NCBI RefSeq assembly: GCF_902497995.1
Contig: NZ_CABVII010000010.1
Coordinates: 62,001 to 126,000 of the forward strand
Source: Pseudomonas fluorescens
Lineage (GTDB): Bacteria; Pseudomonadota; Gammaproteobacteria; Pseudomonadales; Pseudomonadaceae
DNA: 64,000 nucleotides
Reading direction: 5' to 3'
How positions within the stretch are numbered: the stretch's first letter is position 1; each line of letters begins with the position of its first letter. A program made the position numbers and the translations under genes. Of this stretch, positions 10,860 through 20,336 are shown piece after piece. Below the pieces are notes generated by a model that worked only from the letters and a program-made list of their open reading frames with translations, was not told the DNA's origin and did no database searches.

Positions 10860-11097
10860 CAATCACCTCTTGGATTGTGCGCGACAGGATGGGGGTATCC
10901 AGTCAAGTTACCAATCCCTCTGGAAAAAAATAGTTACAAATATAGCGCCTCTTATCGAGATCCGGCGTCGGCACGTCATCCTTCGTAGAGGGTTTTATCT
11001 GTGATCGAGCATAGTCTGAACTCAGCGAGCCGGAAGGCTGGACGGCACGGAACACGCTGATAGTCCATTGTTGCGAAATGACTTTTTCAACAGGCAC

Positions 11098-11129
11098 AAA
11101 AAAGGCCACTCTTTCGAGTAGCCTTTTTT
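11098..11129 (-). terminator. Terminator of tRNA-fMet copy 1
   Basis: The stem AAGGCTACTC / GAGTGGCC-type hairpin has a GAAA loop and flanking A/T runs, six bases past the CCA end of the tRNA gene. Confidence 0.85.
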
Positions 11130-11135
11130 GATGTT

Positions 11136-11212
<77 letters not shown>

Positions 11213-11225
11213 TCTGTGTGGCGGC

Positions 11226-11253
11226 ATTCTATAGAGATACGCCGTGGTGTCAA
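11226..11253 (-). promoter_or_regulatory. Sigma70-type promoter of tRNA-fMet copy 1
   Basis: On the minus strand: TTGACA, a 16-bp spacer, TAGAAT, ending about 13 bp before the tRNA 5' end. The arrangement is conserved at all three copies. Confidence 0.85.
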
Positions 11254-11395
11254 CCGTTAATCCTGAACCTGATCAAATTAGTGTAAATGAATGGCAGGCT
11301 TAGGCAAGGGATACCTAAGTTTTGGAATCAGAACGATTTCTGATGTCTGCGCTACTGATGCGTAAACCCCGCATTCGTACAAAACGGACGCGCAC

Positions 11396-11427
11396 AAAAA
11401 AGGCCACTCTTTCGAGTAGCCTTTCTT
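11396..11427 (-). terminator. Terminator of tRNA-fMet copy 2
   Basis: A near-identical repeat of the hairpin after copy 1, six bases past the CCA end. Confidence 0.85.
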
Positions 11428-11433
11428 GATGTT

Positions 11434-11510
<77 letters not shown>

Positions 11511-11523
11511 TCTGTGTGGCGGC

Positions 11524-11551
11524 ACTCTACAGGCGAACGGCGGAGAGTCAA
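11524..11551 (-). promoter_or_regulatory. Sigma70-type promoter of tRNA-fMet copy 2
   Basis: TTGACT, a 16-bp spacer, TAGAGT on the minus strand. It is slightly further from consensus than the promoters of copies 1 and 3. Confidence 0.8.
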
Positions 11552-11692
11552 CCTTTAATCCTGAAACTGGTCGAATAAGTGCAAATGAATGGCAAAGCAA
11601 GGCAGGGAGATCCCAAGTTCAGGAATCAGAACGATCTCTCTTTCTGGGCTACCAATGGGTTAGCGCTGCATTCGTACAAAACAGGCGCGCAC

Positions 11693-11723
11693 AAAAAAGG
11701 CCACTCTTTCGAGTAGCCTTTCT
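11693..11723 (-). terminator. Terminator of tRNA-fMet copy 3
   Basis: The same hairpin as after the other two copies, between tRNA copy 3 and the promoter region of copy 2. Confidence 0.85.
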
Positions 11724-11730
11724 TGATGTT

Positions 11731-11807
<77 letters not shown>

Positions 11808-11819
11808 TCTGTGTGTCGG

Positions 11820-11847
11820 ATTCTACAGAGGATGGCGGGGGTGTCAA
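11820..11847 (-). promoter_or_regulatory. Sigma70-type promoter of tRNA-fMet copy 3
   Basis: TTGACA, a 16-bp spacer, TAGAAT on the minus strand, 12 bp ahead of the tRNA gene. The extended segment GGATTAGGGTTGACA also resembles the equivalent position at copies 1 and 2. Confidence 0.85.
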
Positions 11848-12022
11848 CCCTAATCCTGAAAAAACCTGTTCCTGTTCAATCGCTTAGCTCTCCAAGGGAA
11901 GGGGCTGGAGGCCTGTGAGGCAGGTATGGCAAGGGCTCCGGCTCTATTGGGTGGAGTTGTTCGATTGAGAAATTAAATTCATCCGGTACTTTTCCTACGT
12001 ATGAAAAAGAACATTCGGAGTA

Positions 12023-12038
12023 CTGGTGCTATATACAG
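12023..12038 (+). promoter_or_regulatory. LexA (SOS) box upstream of dinB
   Basis: CTGGTGCTATATACAG fits CTG-N10-CAG with an AT-rich centre, 69 bp before the dinB start codon. It agrees with known LexA control of dinB in Pseudomonas. Confidence 0.8.
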
Positions 12039-12106
12039 GTGTCGGTGAGATACTGCCTATCCGACTCGGCCTGACGCCATTTCTTCGCCATGAACACCGC
12101 TTTTAT

Positions 12107-13168
12107 ATGACCCAGCGAAAAATCATCCACGTCGATTGTGACTGTTTCTACGCGGCCATCGAGATGCGTGACGACCCGCGCCTGGCCGGTAAACCGCTGG
12201 CGGTGGGTGGGTCGGCGGATCGGCGGGGCGTGATCGCCACCTGCAATTACGAGGCGCGGGCCTATGGCGTGCGTTCGGCCATGTCGTCGGGGCATGCCTT
12301 GAAGCTGTGCCCGGACCTGACCATCGTCAAGCCGCGCATGGACGCCTATAGAGAAGCGTCAAAGGAAATTCACACGATCTTTCGCGATTACACCGACTTG
12401 ATCGAGCCGCTTTCCCTCGATGAAGCGTACCTCGATGTGTCGGACAGTGCGCATTTCGGTGGTAGCGCCACCCGCATTGCCCAGGACATCCGGCGACGGG
12501 TGTCCAATCAGTTGCACATCACCGTTTCTGCCGGCGTGGCGCCGAACAAGTTTCTCGCCAAGATCGCCAGCGACTGGAAGAAACCCAACGGCTTGTTTGT
12601 CATTACACCGGATCAGGTGGAAGACTTTGTCAGCGGTTTACCGGTCAGCAAGCTCCACGGGGTGGGCAAGGTGACTGCCGACAAGCTGGGCAGGCTCGGT
12701 ATCGTCGACTGCTCGCATTTGCGCGAATGGGACAAGTTGGCGCTGGTGCGCGAATTCGGCAGCTTTGGCGAGCGGCTCTGGAGCCTGGCCCGTGGGATCG
12801 ACGACCGTCTGGTGCACAACGACAGTCGTCGACAGTCAATCAGTGTGGAGAATACCTACGACGTGGATCTGCCGGATCTGGTGAGCTGCCTGGATAAATT
12901 ACCCGAGCTTCTGGAAACCCTGGCCGGGCGCATGGCGCGGATCGACAGCAGTTATCGGCCGGGCAAGCCGTTCGTCAAAGTGAAATTCCATGACTTTACC
13001 CAGACCACGCTGGAGCAGGCTGGGGCAGGGCGGGATTTGGGGAGTTATCAGCTGTTGCTGACCCAGGCATTCAATCGCGGTGGGAAGCCGGTGCGGTTGT
13101 TGGGGGTTGGGGTCAGGCTTGAGGATTTGCGGGGTGGGTTTGAGCAGATGGAGTTGTTTGAGCGGTAG
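12107..13168 (+). CDS. dinB: DNA polymerase IV (Y family)
   Basis: This 353-residue translesion polymerase has standard length. The catalytic palm shows IHVDCDCFYAAIEMRDDP at the N-terminus and SLDEAYLDVS near residue 103, which supply the metal-binding acidic residues. A helix-hairpin-helix region (KLHGVGKVTADKLGRLG) and the little-finger domain follow. There is no clear C-terminal beta-clamp motif of the EF-rich type beyond the terminal EQMELF stretch, which could serve. The ATG at 12107 is chosen because it begins MTQRKIIHVDCDCF; 27 upstream in-frame codons cover the LexA box region. Likely SOS-induced. Confidence 0.95.
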   Translation: MTQRKIIHVDCDCFYAAIEMRDDPRLAGKPLAVGGSADRRGVIATCNYEARAYGVRSAMSSGHALKLCPDLTIVKPRMDAYREASKEIHTIFRDYTDLIEPLSLDEAYLDVSDSAHFGGSATRIAQDIRRRVSNQLHITVSAGVAPNKFLAKIASDWKKPNGLFVITPDQVEDFVSGLPVSKLHGVGKVTADKLGRLGIVDCSHLREWDKLALVREFGSFGERLWSLARGIDDRLVHNDSRRQSISVENTYDVDLPDLVSCLDKLPELLETLAGRMARIDSSYRPGKPFVKVKFHDFTQTTLEQAGAGRDLGSYQLLLTQAFNRGGKPVRLLGVGVRLEDLRGGFEQMELFER

Positions 13169-13203
13169 TGGTTGGGTTTTGATGCAGTGGTGAATGTAAC
13201 GCC

Positions 13204-13299
13204 GTCTTCGCGAGCAAGCCCGCTCCCACATTGGATCTGCTGTGGACACATGATTTGTGACCGCCTCAAATCCCCTGTGGGAGCGGGCTTGCTCGCGAA
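13204..13299. repeat. REP doublet, reversed arm orientation
   Basis: Arms TTCGCGAGCAAGCCCGCTCC and its inverse point away from each other around a loop containing TGTGGACACATG. It lies between the convergent dinB and lipoprotein genes. Confidence 0.9.
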
Positions 13300-13315
13300 G
13301 CTTTTGCTTTTGCTT

Positions 13316-14269
13316 TTAATTCGGTCCCGGATTCGCCACCAGTCGCCCCGCATCCTTGGTCAATGACTTGAGGAATTCGGTCTGCAACTCGGGATCGTTG
13401 CGGGTCAGTTCGATCAGGCTCTGTTCCAGCTCCGTGGCTTCTTCTTCCAGGCCCAGTTCCGACAGGCGCTTGACCCGGTGTACCCACTGGCTCACTTCGT
13501 CGTCTTCGAGGTCGTCGTAAATCAGCCCGTGAGCTTCGAGCAGTTTGCCGCGCAATCCACTGCTGACCGCCAGGGACGAGTCGGAGTGCACGTCGTCCTG
13601 GGCGTCTGCGACACTGATCAGCAGTCGGCTCAGATGATTGATGTCATGTTCGGCGAACGGGCTGTCCAACAGGTTCAGGCGAAAAATGCCGTTTTTGTCG
13701 GTGCTCAGTTCGAAGGTTTCCTTGCCGGCCTTGACCTCTACCGGGCGCTCGCTCCACGGCAGGCTCGAGTACTCGGTGCGCTTGTCCAGCTGGACTTCGT
13801 CGATGCCGGCCAGGTTCTGCTGTGCGCGACCGTTGGACGGCGCGTTCATGAACGGGTTGAGCCCGGCGAAACCGTAGCTGAACCAGTCCCGGGTCACACT
13901 GTCCGGAAGGTTGCCGAGGGCGAACACGTTGGCCACATTCGCGCCGACACCGCCCACCACCGCCACCGCGCCCAGCGGAATCTCGTAGATCTCCCGCCAG
14001 GGTTGGTACGGCGTGTAGCGGTCATAGTGGCGCGTGACTTCGAATTCGGTGACTTCGAAGGTCTTTTGCTCGTGGATTTTCACCCGCCGTTGTGGAAGCT
14101 CAAGCACCTTGGGCTCACCGACATCGATCTGCAGGCTGTGATCGAGCAATTTGCGCTCGACACGTTCCTCGTGCTCGCTGCGTTGCGACATGTGATTGGC
14201 ACAGCCGCTGACCAGCAGGGTGCCGCACAAGGCGGCACCACCGAGGCCTAAGGTGTTTCGCTTGAACAT
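13316..14269 (-). CDS. Uncharacterised lipoprotein upstream-paired with proS
   Basis: This 317-residue protein has a lipoprotein signal peptide ending LLVSGCANH (Cys about 23). The mature part starts with a charged segment (RSEHEERVERK) and has a Gly/Val-rich hydrophobic stretch GAVAVVGGVGANVANVFALG near residues 99-118 that may insert in or lie against a membrane. The C-terminal third is acidic and helical (DDLEDDEVSQWVHRVKRL). I do not recognise a named domain. It lies 17 bp downstream of proS in the same direction, so it is probably co-transcribed. This arrangement is also remembered from P. aeruginosa. Confidence 0.8.
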   Translation of the reverse strand: MFKRNTLGLGGAALCGTLLVSGCANHMSQRSEHEERVERKLLDHSLQIDVGEPKVLELPQRRVKIHEQKTFEVTEFEVTRHYDRYTPYQPWREIYEIPLGAVAVVGGVGANVANVFALGNLPDSVTRDWFSYGFAGLNPFMNAPSNGRAQQNLAGIDEVQLDKRTEYSSLPWSERPVEVKAGKETFELSTDKNGIFRLNLLDSPFAEHDINHLSRLLISVADAQDDVHSDSSLAVSSGLRGKLLEAHGLIYDDLEDDEVSQWVHRVKRLSELGLEEEATELEQSLIELTRNDPELQTEFLKSLTKDAGRLVANPGPN

Positions 14270-14286
14270 GACTTCTCTATCTGGTG

Positions 14287-16002
14287 TCAGCGGCGGATAC
14301 GGGCCTGGAGGAAGGACAACACATCAGCAACCGGCAGCGCTTGCGCCTCGGGCTCGGTGCGGCTCTTGTATTCCAGATTGCCATCGGCGAGGCCGCGGTC
14401 ACTGACCACGATCCGGTGAGGGATGCCGATCAGCTCCATGTCCGCGAACTTGATGCCCGGGCTGGTTTTCTTGTCGCGGTCGTCCAGCAGTACTTCGAAG
14501 CCGGCGGCAGTCAGTTCTGCATACAGCTTGTCGGTGGCTTCGCGAACCTGTTCGGTTTCGTAGCGCAGTGGCACCAGGGCAACCTGGAAGGGTGCCAGGG
14601 TATCGCTCCAGATAATGCCGTTGGCGTCATTGTTCTGCTCGATGGCCGCTGCCACTACGCGGGACACGCCAATGCCGTAGCAACCCATTTCCAGGGTCAC
14701 CGGCTTGCCGTTCTCGCCCAGCACTTCGCACTTCATCGCTTTGCTGTACTTGTTGCCCAACTGGAAGATGTGCCCGACTTCGATGCCGCGCTTGATTTCC
14801 AGGGTGCCTTTGCCGTCCGCGCTTGGGTCACCGGCCACGACATTGCGCAGGTCGGCCACGGTCGGAACAGGCAGGTCACGTTCCCAGTTCACGCCGAAGT
14901 AGTGCTTGTCGTCGATGTTGGCACCGATGCCGAAGTCGCTCATCAGTTCGACGGAACGGTCGATGATGATCGGCAGCGGCAGATTCAGCGGGCCGAGGGA
15001 ACCGGCGCCGGCGCCAATGGCGTCGCGCAATTCGGCTTCGGACGCCATCACCAGCGGGCTGGCAACGCCTGGCTGGTTGGCGGCCTTGATTTCGTTCAAC
15101 TCGTGGTCGCCACGGATGATCAGGGCAATCAGCTTGCCTTGCTCTTGCGCGTGAACTACCAGGGTCTTGATGGTCTTCTCGATCGGCAGGTTGAAGCCTT
15201 CGACCAGTTGCGCGATGGTCTTGGCGTTCGGTGTATCGACCAGGCGCAGCTCTTCCGTCGGTGCTGCACGGGACGTTTCCCGCGGCACGGCTTCGGCTTT
15301 CTCGATGTTGGCGGCGTAGTCGGAGCCGTTGCTGAAGACGATATCGTCTTCGCCGGATTCGGCCAGTACATGGAACTCGTGGGAGCCGGCACCGCCGATG
15401 GAACCGTTGTCGGCTTCAACTGCGCGGAACTTCAGGCCCAGGCGGGTGAACACGTTGCAGTACGCCTGGTACATGCGGTCGTAAGTGACCTGCAGCGAAG
15501 GCTGATCGGCATGGAACGAGTAGGCGTCCTTCATGATGAATTCGCGGCCGCGCATCAAACCGAAGCGTGGGCGGATTTCGTCACGGAACTTGGTCTGGAT
15601 CTGATACAGGTTGATCGGCAGCTGTTTGTAGCTGCTCAACTCGTTGCGCATCAGGTCGGTGATCACTTCTTCGTGGGTCGGGCCGGCGCAGAAGTCGCGG
15701 CCGTGGCGATCCTTGAAGCGCAGCAATTCAGGGCCGTATTCTTCCCAGCGACCGGATTCCTGCCACAGTTCAGCCGGCTGCGTGCTCGGCATCAACACTT
15801 CAAGAGAGCCCGCGGCGTTCATTTCTTCACGAACGATGGCTTCGACCTTGCGCATCACTCGCAAGCCCATCGGCAGCCAGGTGTACAGGCCCGAGGCGAG
15901 TTTGCGGATCATGCCGGCGCGCAGCATCAGCTGATGGCTGATCACGACCGCGTCGGAAGGCGTTTCTTTCTGTGTGGCGAGCAAAAATTGACTGGTGCGC
16001 AT
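14287..16002 (-). CDS. proS: Prolyl-tRNA synthetase
   Basis: This 571-residue class II synthetase of the long bacterial (ProS type 1) form charges tRNA-Pro. The N-terminal catalytic core shows [18 protein letters not shown], motif 1 around [21 protein letters not shown], and motif 2 with [21 protein letters not shown] YbaK-like editing insertion lies between motifs 2 and 3 ([13 protein letters not shown] region). Motif 3 ([18 protein letters not shown]) and the anticodon-binding domain follow. The ATG at 16002 is the family start. Confidence 0.97.
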   Translation of the reverse strand: MRTSQFLLATQKETPSDAVVISHQLMLRAGMIRKLASGLYTWLPMGLRVMRKVEAIVREEMNAAGSLEVLMPSTQPAELWQESGRWEEYGPELLRFKDRHGRDFCAGPTHEEVITDLMRNELSSYKQLPINLYQIQTKFRDEIRPRFGLMRGREFIMKDAYSFHADQPSLQVTYDRMYQAYCNVFTRLGLKFRAVEADNGSIGGAGSHEFHVLAESGEDDIVFSNGSDYAANIEKAEAVPRETSRAAPTEELRLVDTPNAKTIAQLVEGFNLPIEKTIKTLVVHAQEQGKLIALIIRGDHELNEIKAANQPGVASPLVMASEAELRDAIGAGAGSLGPLNLPLPIIIDRSVELMSDFGIGANIDDKHYFGVNWERDLPVPTVADLRNVVAGDPSADGKGTLEIKRGIEVGHIFQLGNKYSKAMKCEVLGENGKPVTLEMGCYGIGVSRVVAAAIEQNNDANGIIWSDTLAPFQVALVPLRYETEQVREATDKLYAELTAAGFEVLLDDRDKKTSPGIKFADMELIGIPHRIVVSDRGLADGNLEYKSRTEPEAQALPVADVLSFLQARIRR

Positions 16003-16144
16003 GGTTGGCCGTTGTCGGTTGCTGATGACGAGAAATGACGGAGCATTGTACGGGCGAGATCTTCCGGCGTACAGGCGTGCGGTCGGTGGGGTGGCAAAGG
16101 GCGGGAATCGACGCGCCCTTTGCGAAGTTTCTTGCGTAAAGAGC

Positions 16145-17698
16145 CTAGGACTCTTCCGCGACCTGGGTCGGCACCGGGTCCGGCGTCGGACCGGCGCGGC
16201 GGTTCTCCTGGTACCAGTGCACGGCGATCAACAGCAGCGTCGGGACGCCCAGGAGCGCGGTAATCAGGAAGAAGTCGTGATAGCCGTATTTCTCCACCAT
16301 CACCCCGGAGTAGCCGCCGATCAAGCGGGGCAGCAGCAGCATGATCGAACTGAGCAGTGCGTACTGGGTGGCGGAGAACTTGAGGTTGGTGAGGCTCGAC
16401 AAGTAGGCGACGAACGCCGAGGTCGCCAGGCCCGAGCTGAAATTGTCCAGGGAGATGGTGCCAATCAGCATGTTCAGGTTGGCGCCCATGTCGGCGAGCA
16501 TCAGGAACAGCAGGTTGGTGCCGGCCGATGTGACCCCGCCGATGAACAGGATCGGCAGGATGCCGAAGCGCACGATCAGCAGGCCGCCCATGCCGGCGCC
16601 GACCAGGGTCATGATCAGGCCGAAGATTTTGCTGACGCTGGCAATCTGATCCTTGGTGAAGCCCTGGTCGATGTAGAACACGTTGGCCATCACGCCCATG
16701 ACCGTATCGGACATCCGGTAGGTGGCGATCAGCCCGAGCAGCAGCAGCGCCTGCCAGCGGTACCGCAGGATGAAGTCGTTGACCGGCGTCAGCACCGGCG
16801 CCAGGCCGCGGCGGCCCATGGCTGACAGGCATAGCGCGGTCAGGGTGGTGTAGAGGATGGCCCGCAGGAAGGCGCGGTCTTCGAGCAGCAGGTCGAGCAG
16901 GCTTTCGTCCTGGAACAGCACGCTGGCGAAGTCGGTGTTGTAGAGCTGGGTGAACAAGGCCGGTACGGAGACCAGCAGCACGATCAGCACGAATACCGAC
17001 GCCAGTTGATGCACAAAGCTGTAGCGCCCGGCCTGGAGTTGGGTGCGCAGTGGCACTGGCGGTTCGCGCATGAAGAGGGAGGTCAGCAGCGCCGGGACCA
17101 TCAGGACGCCGAACAGTATGTAAGTGCCGGCCCATGCCGAATGCTGGTAATTGAAGCCGGTCGAGCCGAAGCCTTCGGCGAAGAACAGGGCGCCGGCGGT
17201 CGCGAGCAGTGCGGCGACCCGATAGCCGGCCATATAGCTGGCGGCCAGCGCTGCCTGGCGGCTGTCTTCGGCGATTTCCAGGCGATAGGCGTCGACTGCG
17301 ATGTCTTGAGTCGCCGAGGCGAAGGCGACGACCACGGCGATAGCGATCAGCCAGGACAAATGTTTTTGCGGGTCGCAGAAACCCATCCCGATCAGGCCGA
17401 GAATCACCAGTGCCTGGGAAAGCACCAGCCAGGAGCGTCGGCGACCGAGCTTGCCGAGCAGTGGCAGGCGCCATTGATCGAGCAGCGGTGACCAGACCCA
17501 TTTAAAGGCGTAGGCCAGACCGATCAGGCTTGCATAGCCGATGGTTTCGCGAGCCACGCCGGCTTCACGCAGCCAGACCGAAAGTGTCGAAAACACCAGC
17601 ATGTAGGGCAGGCCGGCGGCGAAACCAAGCAACAACAGCACAAGCGTTGAGGGGCTGGCATAGGCGGCGAGCGCGGCGCGCCAGGTTTTACGGGGCAT
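16145..17698 (-). CDS. ampG: Muropeptide permease AmpG
   Basis: This 517-residue inner-membrane MFS-type protein imports GlcNAc-anhydromuramyl peptides for cell-wall recycling and is required for AmpC beta-lactamase induction in relatives. About twelve to fourteen hydrophobic segments are visible. The N-terminal signature is [20 protein letters not shown], then [12 protein letters not shown] and [15 protein letters not shown] downstream inverted repeat (GCAAAGGGCG / CGCCCTTTGC, 16094-16122) may end transcription but lacks a T run. It lies between proS and the alkyltransferase-like gene, all on one strand. Confidence 0.93.
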   Translation of the reverse strand: MPRKTWRAALAAYASPSTLVLLLLGFAAGLPYMLVFSTLSVWLREAGVARETIGYASLIGLAYAFKWVWSPLLDQWRLPLLGKLGRRRSWLVLSQALVILGLIGMGFCDPQKHLSWLIAIAVVVAFASATQDIAVDAYRLEIAEDSRQAALAASYMAGYRVAALLATAGALFFAEGFGSTGFNYQHSAWAGTYILFGVLMVPALLTSLFMREPPVPLRTQLQAGRYSFVHQLASVFVLIVLLVSVPALFTQLYNTDFASVLFQDESLLDLLLEDRAFLRAILYTTLTALCLSAMGRRGLAPVLTPVNDFILRYRWQALLLLGLIATYRMSDTVMGVMANVFYIDQGFTKDQIASVSKIFGLIMTLVGAGMGGLLIVRFGILPILFIGGVTSAGTNLLFLMLADMGANLNMLIGTISLDNFSSGLATSAFVAYLSSLTNLKFSATQYALLSSIMLLLPRLIGGYSGVMVEKYGYHDFFLITALLGVPTLLLIAVHWYQENRRAGPTPDPVPTQVAEES

Positions 17699-17742
17699 GG
17701 GCTGGAGTCTGCCTCAAGAATTACGGAAACAAAGCGCGCACT

Positions 17743-18099
17743 CTAACCGCTGTGCTCTACCGGGCGCCAGCCATGGCGCTGAATATCAACACGATTATTC
17801 TGGACACTGATGCCCTCCATGCGCAAACGCGCCCGTTGTTCATCCCCTGAAGCACTGCCCACCGGCAGGCTGATGCGCCCGCCAGCACCGAGCACGCGGT
17901 GCCAGGGCAATTTGCTGTCGGGGGGCAATTGGCTCAGTGTCCGTCCGACCCAGCGTGCGGCGCGACCCAGCCCGGCCAGCTCGGCGAGTTGACCGTAACT
18001 CACGACTTTGCCCGCGGGTACTTGCGCCAGGGTCAGATAGAGCGCCGTGCGTCGGATTTGCGCCGGGCTTTGGTTTTCAGCGGTTGGGTCGGTCACATC
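17743..18099 (-). CDS. Alkyltransferase-like protein (ATL, MGMT fold without the acceptor Cys)
   Basis: This 118-residue protein matches the C-terminal DNA-binding domain of O6-alkylguanine transferase: VPAGKVVSYGQLAELAG, then GRAARWVGRTL and PWHRVLGAGGRIS. The active-site PCHR of MGMT is PWHR here, which defines ATLs. These bind alkylguanine and hand the lesion to nucleotide excision repair. I prefer the GTG at 18099 because AGGAA sits eight bases upstream; an in-frame ATG at 18123 has a poorer site. It is divergent from the DUF481 gene. Confidence 0.9.
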   Translation of the reverse strand, partial: DVTDPTAENQSPAQIRRTALYLTLAQVPAGKVVSYGQLAELAGLGRAARWVGRTLSQLPPDSKLPWHRVLGAGGRISLPVGSASGDEQRARLRMEGISVQNNRVDIQRHGWRPVEHSG

Positions 18100-18259
18100 C
18101 GCAGTTCCTGGGAAAATTCGCATTACCGTCCGTAGAGTAATGCCTGTATCTCCAATTGAGAAATGAACTCAATAGAAATAGTCGGGTCATTGCTAGCCAG
18201 GGTCTTATTCCTATGGATAATGCCGACTTTTTTTCGCAATCTTGAGCCTGTTTTTGCTT

Positions 18260-19267
18260 ATGTTGTCCAGAACCCTGCTATGCCTCGCTGTCTTCACTGC
18301 CTCCACGCCCCTGCTCGCCGACACCGTCTGGTTGAAGAACGGTGACAAGCTGAGCGGCAAGATCATCTTGTTCGACGGTGGCAAGCTGTTGATCCAGACC
18401 GAGTATGCCGGCGCGGTGCCGATCGACTGGAAGCAAGTCAAAACCCTGGAAAGCGATCAGCAATTGCTGGTCAAGCAGGATGCCTACACCGGCGAAAAGG
18501 CCAAGGCGCTGCATGCGGCGGAAGACGGCAAGGTGACCCTTGCCAACGGCGACGGTCCCAAGACCGTGGAGCTGGCCAGCATCCAGCAGATGCTCAAGCC
18601 CAAGCCGGTGGTCGAAGATATGATGTGGAAGGGCAATATCGACGTGGCGCTGGATTATCAGCGGGCGGAAAAAGACACCGATGACTACGACGTCGACTTC
18701 AAGACCAGTGCCCGCCATGGCAGATGGCGTCATACGGCAGAAGGCGAGTACAACCGTGAATTCCAGGATGACGTGGTCACCACGGACAACTGGCGCGGTG
18801 AATATTCCCTCGACCGCTTCCTGACCGACAAATGGTTCTGGCAGGGCCGCCTGGTGTACAAGCGTGACAAGGTCGAAGACCTTGCCCGTCAGCGCACTGT
18901 CGGTACCGGTCCCGGTTATCAGTTCTGGGATGACGAACTGGGTGCATTCTCCCTGGGCTCGCTGCTCAACCGCACCGATTACGAATACAGCGATGGCGGC
19001 AAGGATAACTTCTACTCGGTCGCCATGAAGTGGGACTACAACCGCTACCTGGTCGGCAAGAAAGTGGAGTTCTTTACCAATGGCGAGGTGGGCAAGCCGC
19101 TGGGCAACGTGGCGGATTATGCGCTGGATGCCGAGGTTGGGCTGCGCTACAAAGTGACGGATTGGGCGTCGCTGAACCTGAAGGCCGAGAGAGACATCAT
19201 CAAGGGGAGCGATGAGGCTGACCTGAGCAAGACGCGTTATACGGCAGGGTTTGGCGTTACCTGGTAA
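18260..19267 (+). CDS. DUF481 family exported (outer-membrane-type) protein
   Basis: This 335-residue protein has a signal peptide (MLSRTLLCLAVFTASTPLLA, cleavage before DTVWL). Next come a small N-terminal domain starting VWLKNGDKLSGKIILFDGG and the DUF481 region from about residue 115 to the end. The last part has alternating aromatic residues suggestive of beta-strands (QFWDDELGAFSLGSLLNRTD, ending YTAGFGVTW with a terminal aromatic typical of outer-membrane barrels). Function is unknown. The ATG at 18260 gives the signal peptide; an upstream in-frame TTG would add six hydrophobic residues. REP repeats begin ten bases after the stop. Confidence 0.85.
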   Translation: MLSRTLLCLAVFTASTPLLADTVWLKNGDKLSGKIILFDGGKLLIQTEYAGAVPIDWKQVKTLESDQQLLVKQDAYTGEKAKALHAAEDGKVTLANGDGPKTVELASIQQMLKPKPVVEDMMWKGNIDVALDYQRAEKDTDDYDVDFKTSARHGRWRHTAEGEYNREFQDDVVTTDNWRGEYSLDRFLTDKWFWQGRLVYKRDKVEDLARQRTVGTGPGYQFWDDELGAFSLGSLLNRTDYEYSDGGKDNFYSVAMKWDYNRYLVGKKVEFFTNGEVGKPLGNVADYALDAEVGLRYKVTDWASLNLKAERDIIKGSDEADLSKTRYTAGFGVTW

Positions 19268-19276
19268 ACCGCATTC

Positions 19277-19680
19277 CCTGTAGGAGCCAGGCTTGCCGGC
19301 GAAGAACGATAACGCGGTATGACAGATACACCGTAGCGCCTGGTTCGCGGGCAAGCCTCGCTCCTACGGGCGAAGAACGATAACGCGGTACGACAGATAC
19401 ACCGCGGCGCCTGATTCGCCTGTAGGAGCCAGGCTTGCCGGCGAAGAACGATAACGCGGTATGACAGATACACCGTAGCGCCTGGTTCGCGGGCAAGCCT
19501 CGCTCCTACGGGCGAAGAACGATGACGCGGTATGACAGATACACCGCGGCGCCTGATTCGCCTGTAGGAGCCAGGCTTGCCGGCGAAGAACGATAACGCG
19601 ATGTACCAGATACACCGCGGCGCCTGGTTCGCGGGCAAGTCGGATCGCCGCCCGCTCGCTCCTACAGGCGATGGCGTCAG
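19277..19680. repeat. Tandem REP (BIME) array with a 142-bp period, three copies
   Basis: A unit starting TGTAGGAGCCAGGCTTGCCG recurs at 19279, 19421 and 19563, 142 bp apart each time. Each unit holds two inverted REP arms joined by GAAGAACGATAACGCGGT and ACAGATACACCG linkers. Copies 1 and 2 are almost identical. Copy 3 diverges, and its second arm is interrupted by CGGATCGCCGCCCG. Open frames across it are artefacts of the repeat. Confidence 0.92.
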
Positions 19681-19721
19681 CACAATCAAAAGTGATCTGT
19701 CTGGCAAAAACAGACGGGCAC

Positions 19722-19754
19722 AAAAAAGCCCCGCTTTTGAGGGCGGGGCCTTTT
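19722..19754 (-). terminator. Intrinsic terminator after the cold-shock gene
   Basis: The stem AAGCCCCGC / GCGGGGCCTT is flanked by an A run and a T run, 17 bases past the cold-shock gene stop. Confidence 0.85.
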
Positions 19755-19771
19755 ACTAAAGCAAGTACAAG

Positions 19772-19981
19772 TTAGATAACTTGAACTTCTTCAGCTTGCA
19801 TGCCTTTCTGACCGCGGGTAGCGATGAAAGAAACCTGTTGGCCTTCTTTCAGGCTTTTGAAGCCGTCGGATTGGATAGCTTTGAAGTGAACGAACAGGTC
19901 GTCACCGGATTGTGGAGTGATGAAGCCGAAGCCTTTTTCATCGTTAAACCACTTAACGGTACCAGTTTGGCGATTAGACAT
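19772..19981 (-). CDS. Cold-shock domain protein (CspA family)
   Basis: This 69-residue single-stranded nucleic acid-binding protein is the usual Csp length. RNP1 reads KGFGFITP and RNP2 reads LFVHFKAI, after the signature [13 protein letters not shown]. It acts as an RNA chaperone and is often cold-inducible; close Pseudomonas relatives are named CapB or CspA, and I cannot tell which. AAGGAG sits seven bases before the ATG. It is transcribed alone towards a strong terminator. Confidence 0.96.
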   Translation of the reverse strand: MSNRQTGTVKWFNDEKGFGFITPQSGDDLFVHFKAIQSDGFKSLKEGQQVSFIATRGQKGMQAEEVQVI

Positions 19982-20336
19982 GGTGTAACTCCTTGAACAA
20001 AGATAACTGCGACGCAGGAAGAACCCTGGCCGAGACTGAGTGCAAAGAGCAGGAAAAATTCTTGTAGATGGTTGGATCGAAATTCAACATATCGTGTAGA
20101 GATTCTCAGTGACACAAGCAGCACAGTGGCGCCACCTTAACCCTTTTTCCGGAACGTGCCAATGCTTCCTGCGAAGGTTTCTCTGTTTTCATGACTGACG
20201 GTCTGCCGGTTTACCCGCAAGAGCCGGAAATTACGGGGGGATCGGCAAGATTTGTGCCCCGGACTTTGAACCCGAAGCGCGCGCCCGGTAAGATGCCGGA
20301 CAGAATTTTTCCACCTCGCTATTCAGGACACCCGCC
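19982..20336. other. Intergenic region between the divergent cold-shock and dcd genes
   Basis: The half next to the cold-shock gene is relatively A/T-rich (about 20030-20110) and probably holds its promoter and a long untranslated leader, as is usual for csp genes. I could not assign a definite -10/-35 or cold box. The dcd-proximal half is GC-rich with no recognisable motif. Confidence 0.5.

Noticed and set aside
14284..16038. A 584-codon open frame antisense to proS
   Set aside because: It is the antisense image of a well-conserved synthetase gene and has no recognisable domain.
19277..19680. Possible CRISPR array
   Set aside because: Only three copies with a 142-bp period, each made of palindromic REP arms. 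There are no 30-40-base spacers and no cas genes nearby.
19237..19723. Open frames rich in RSSPASLAP and RREPGAT-type repeats
   Set aside because: They are translations of the REP tandem array, repeating with the 142-bp period.
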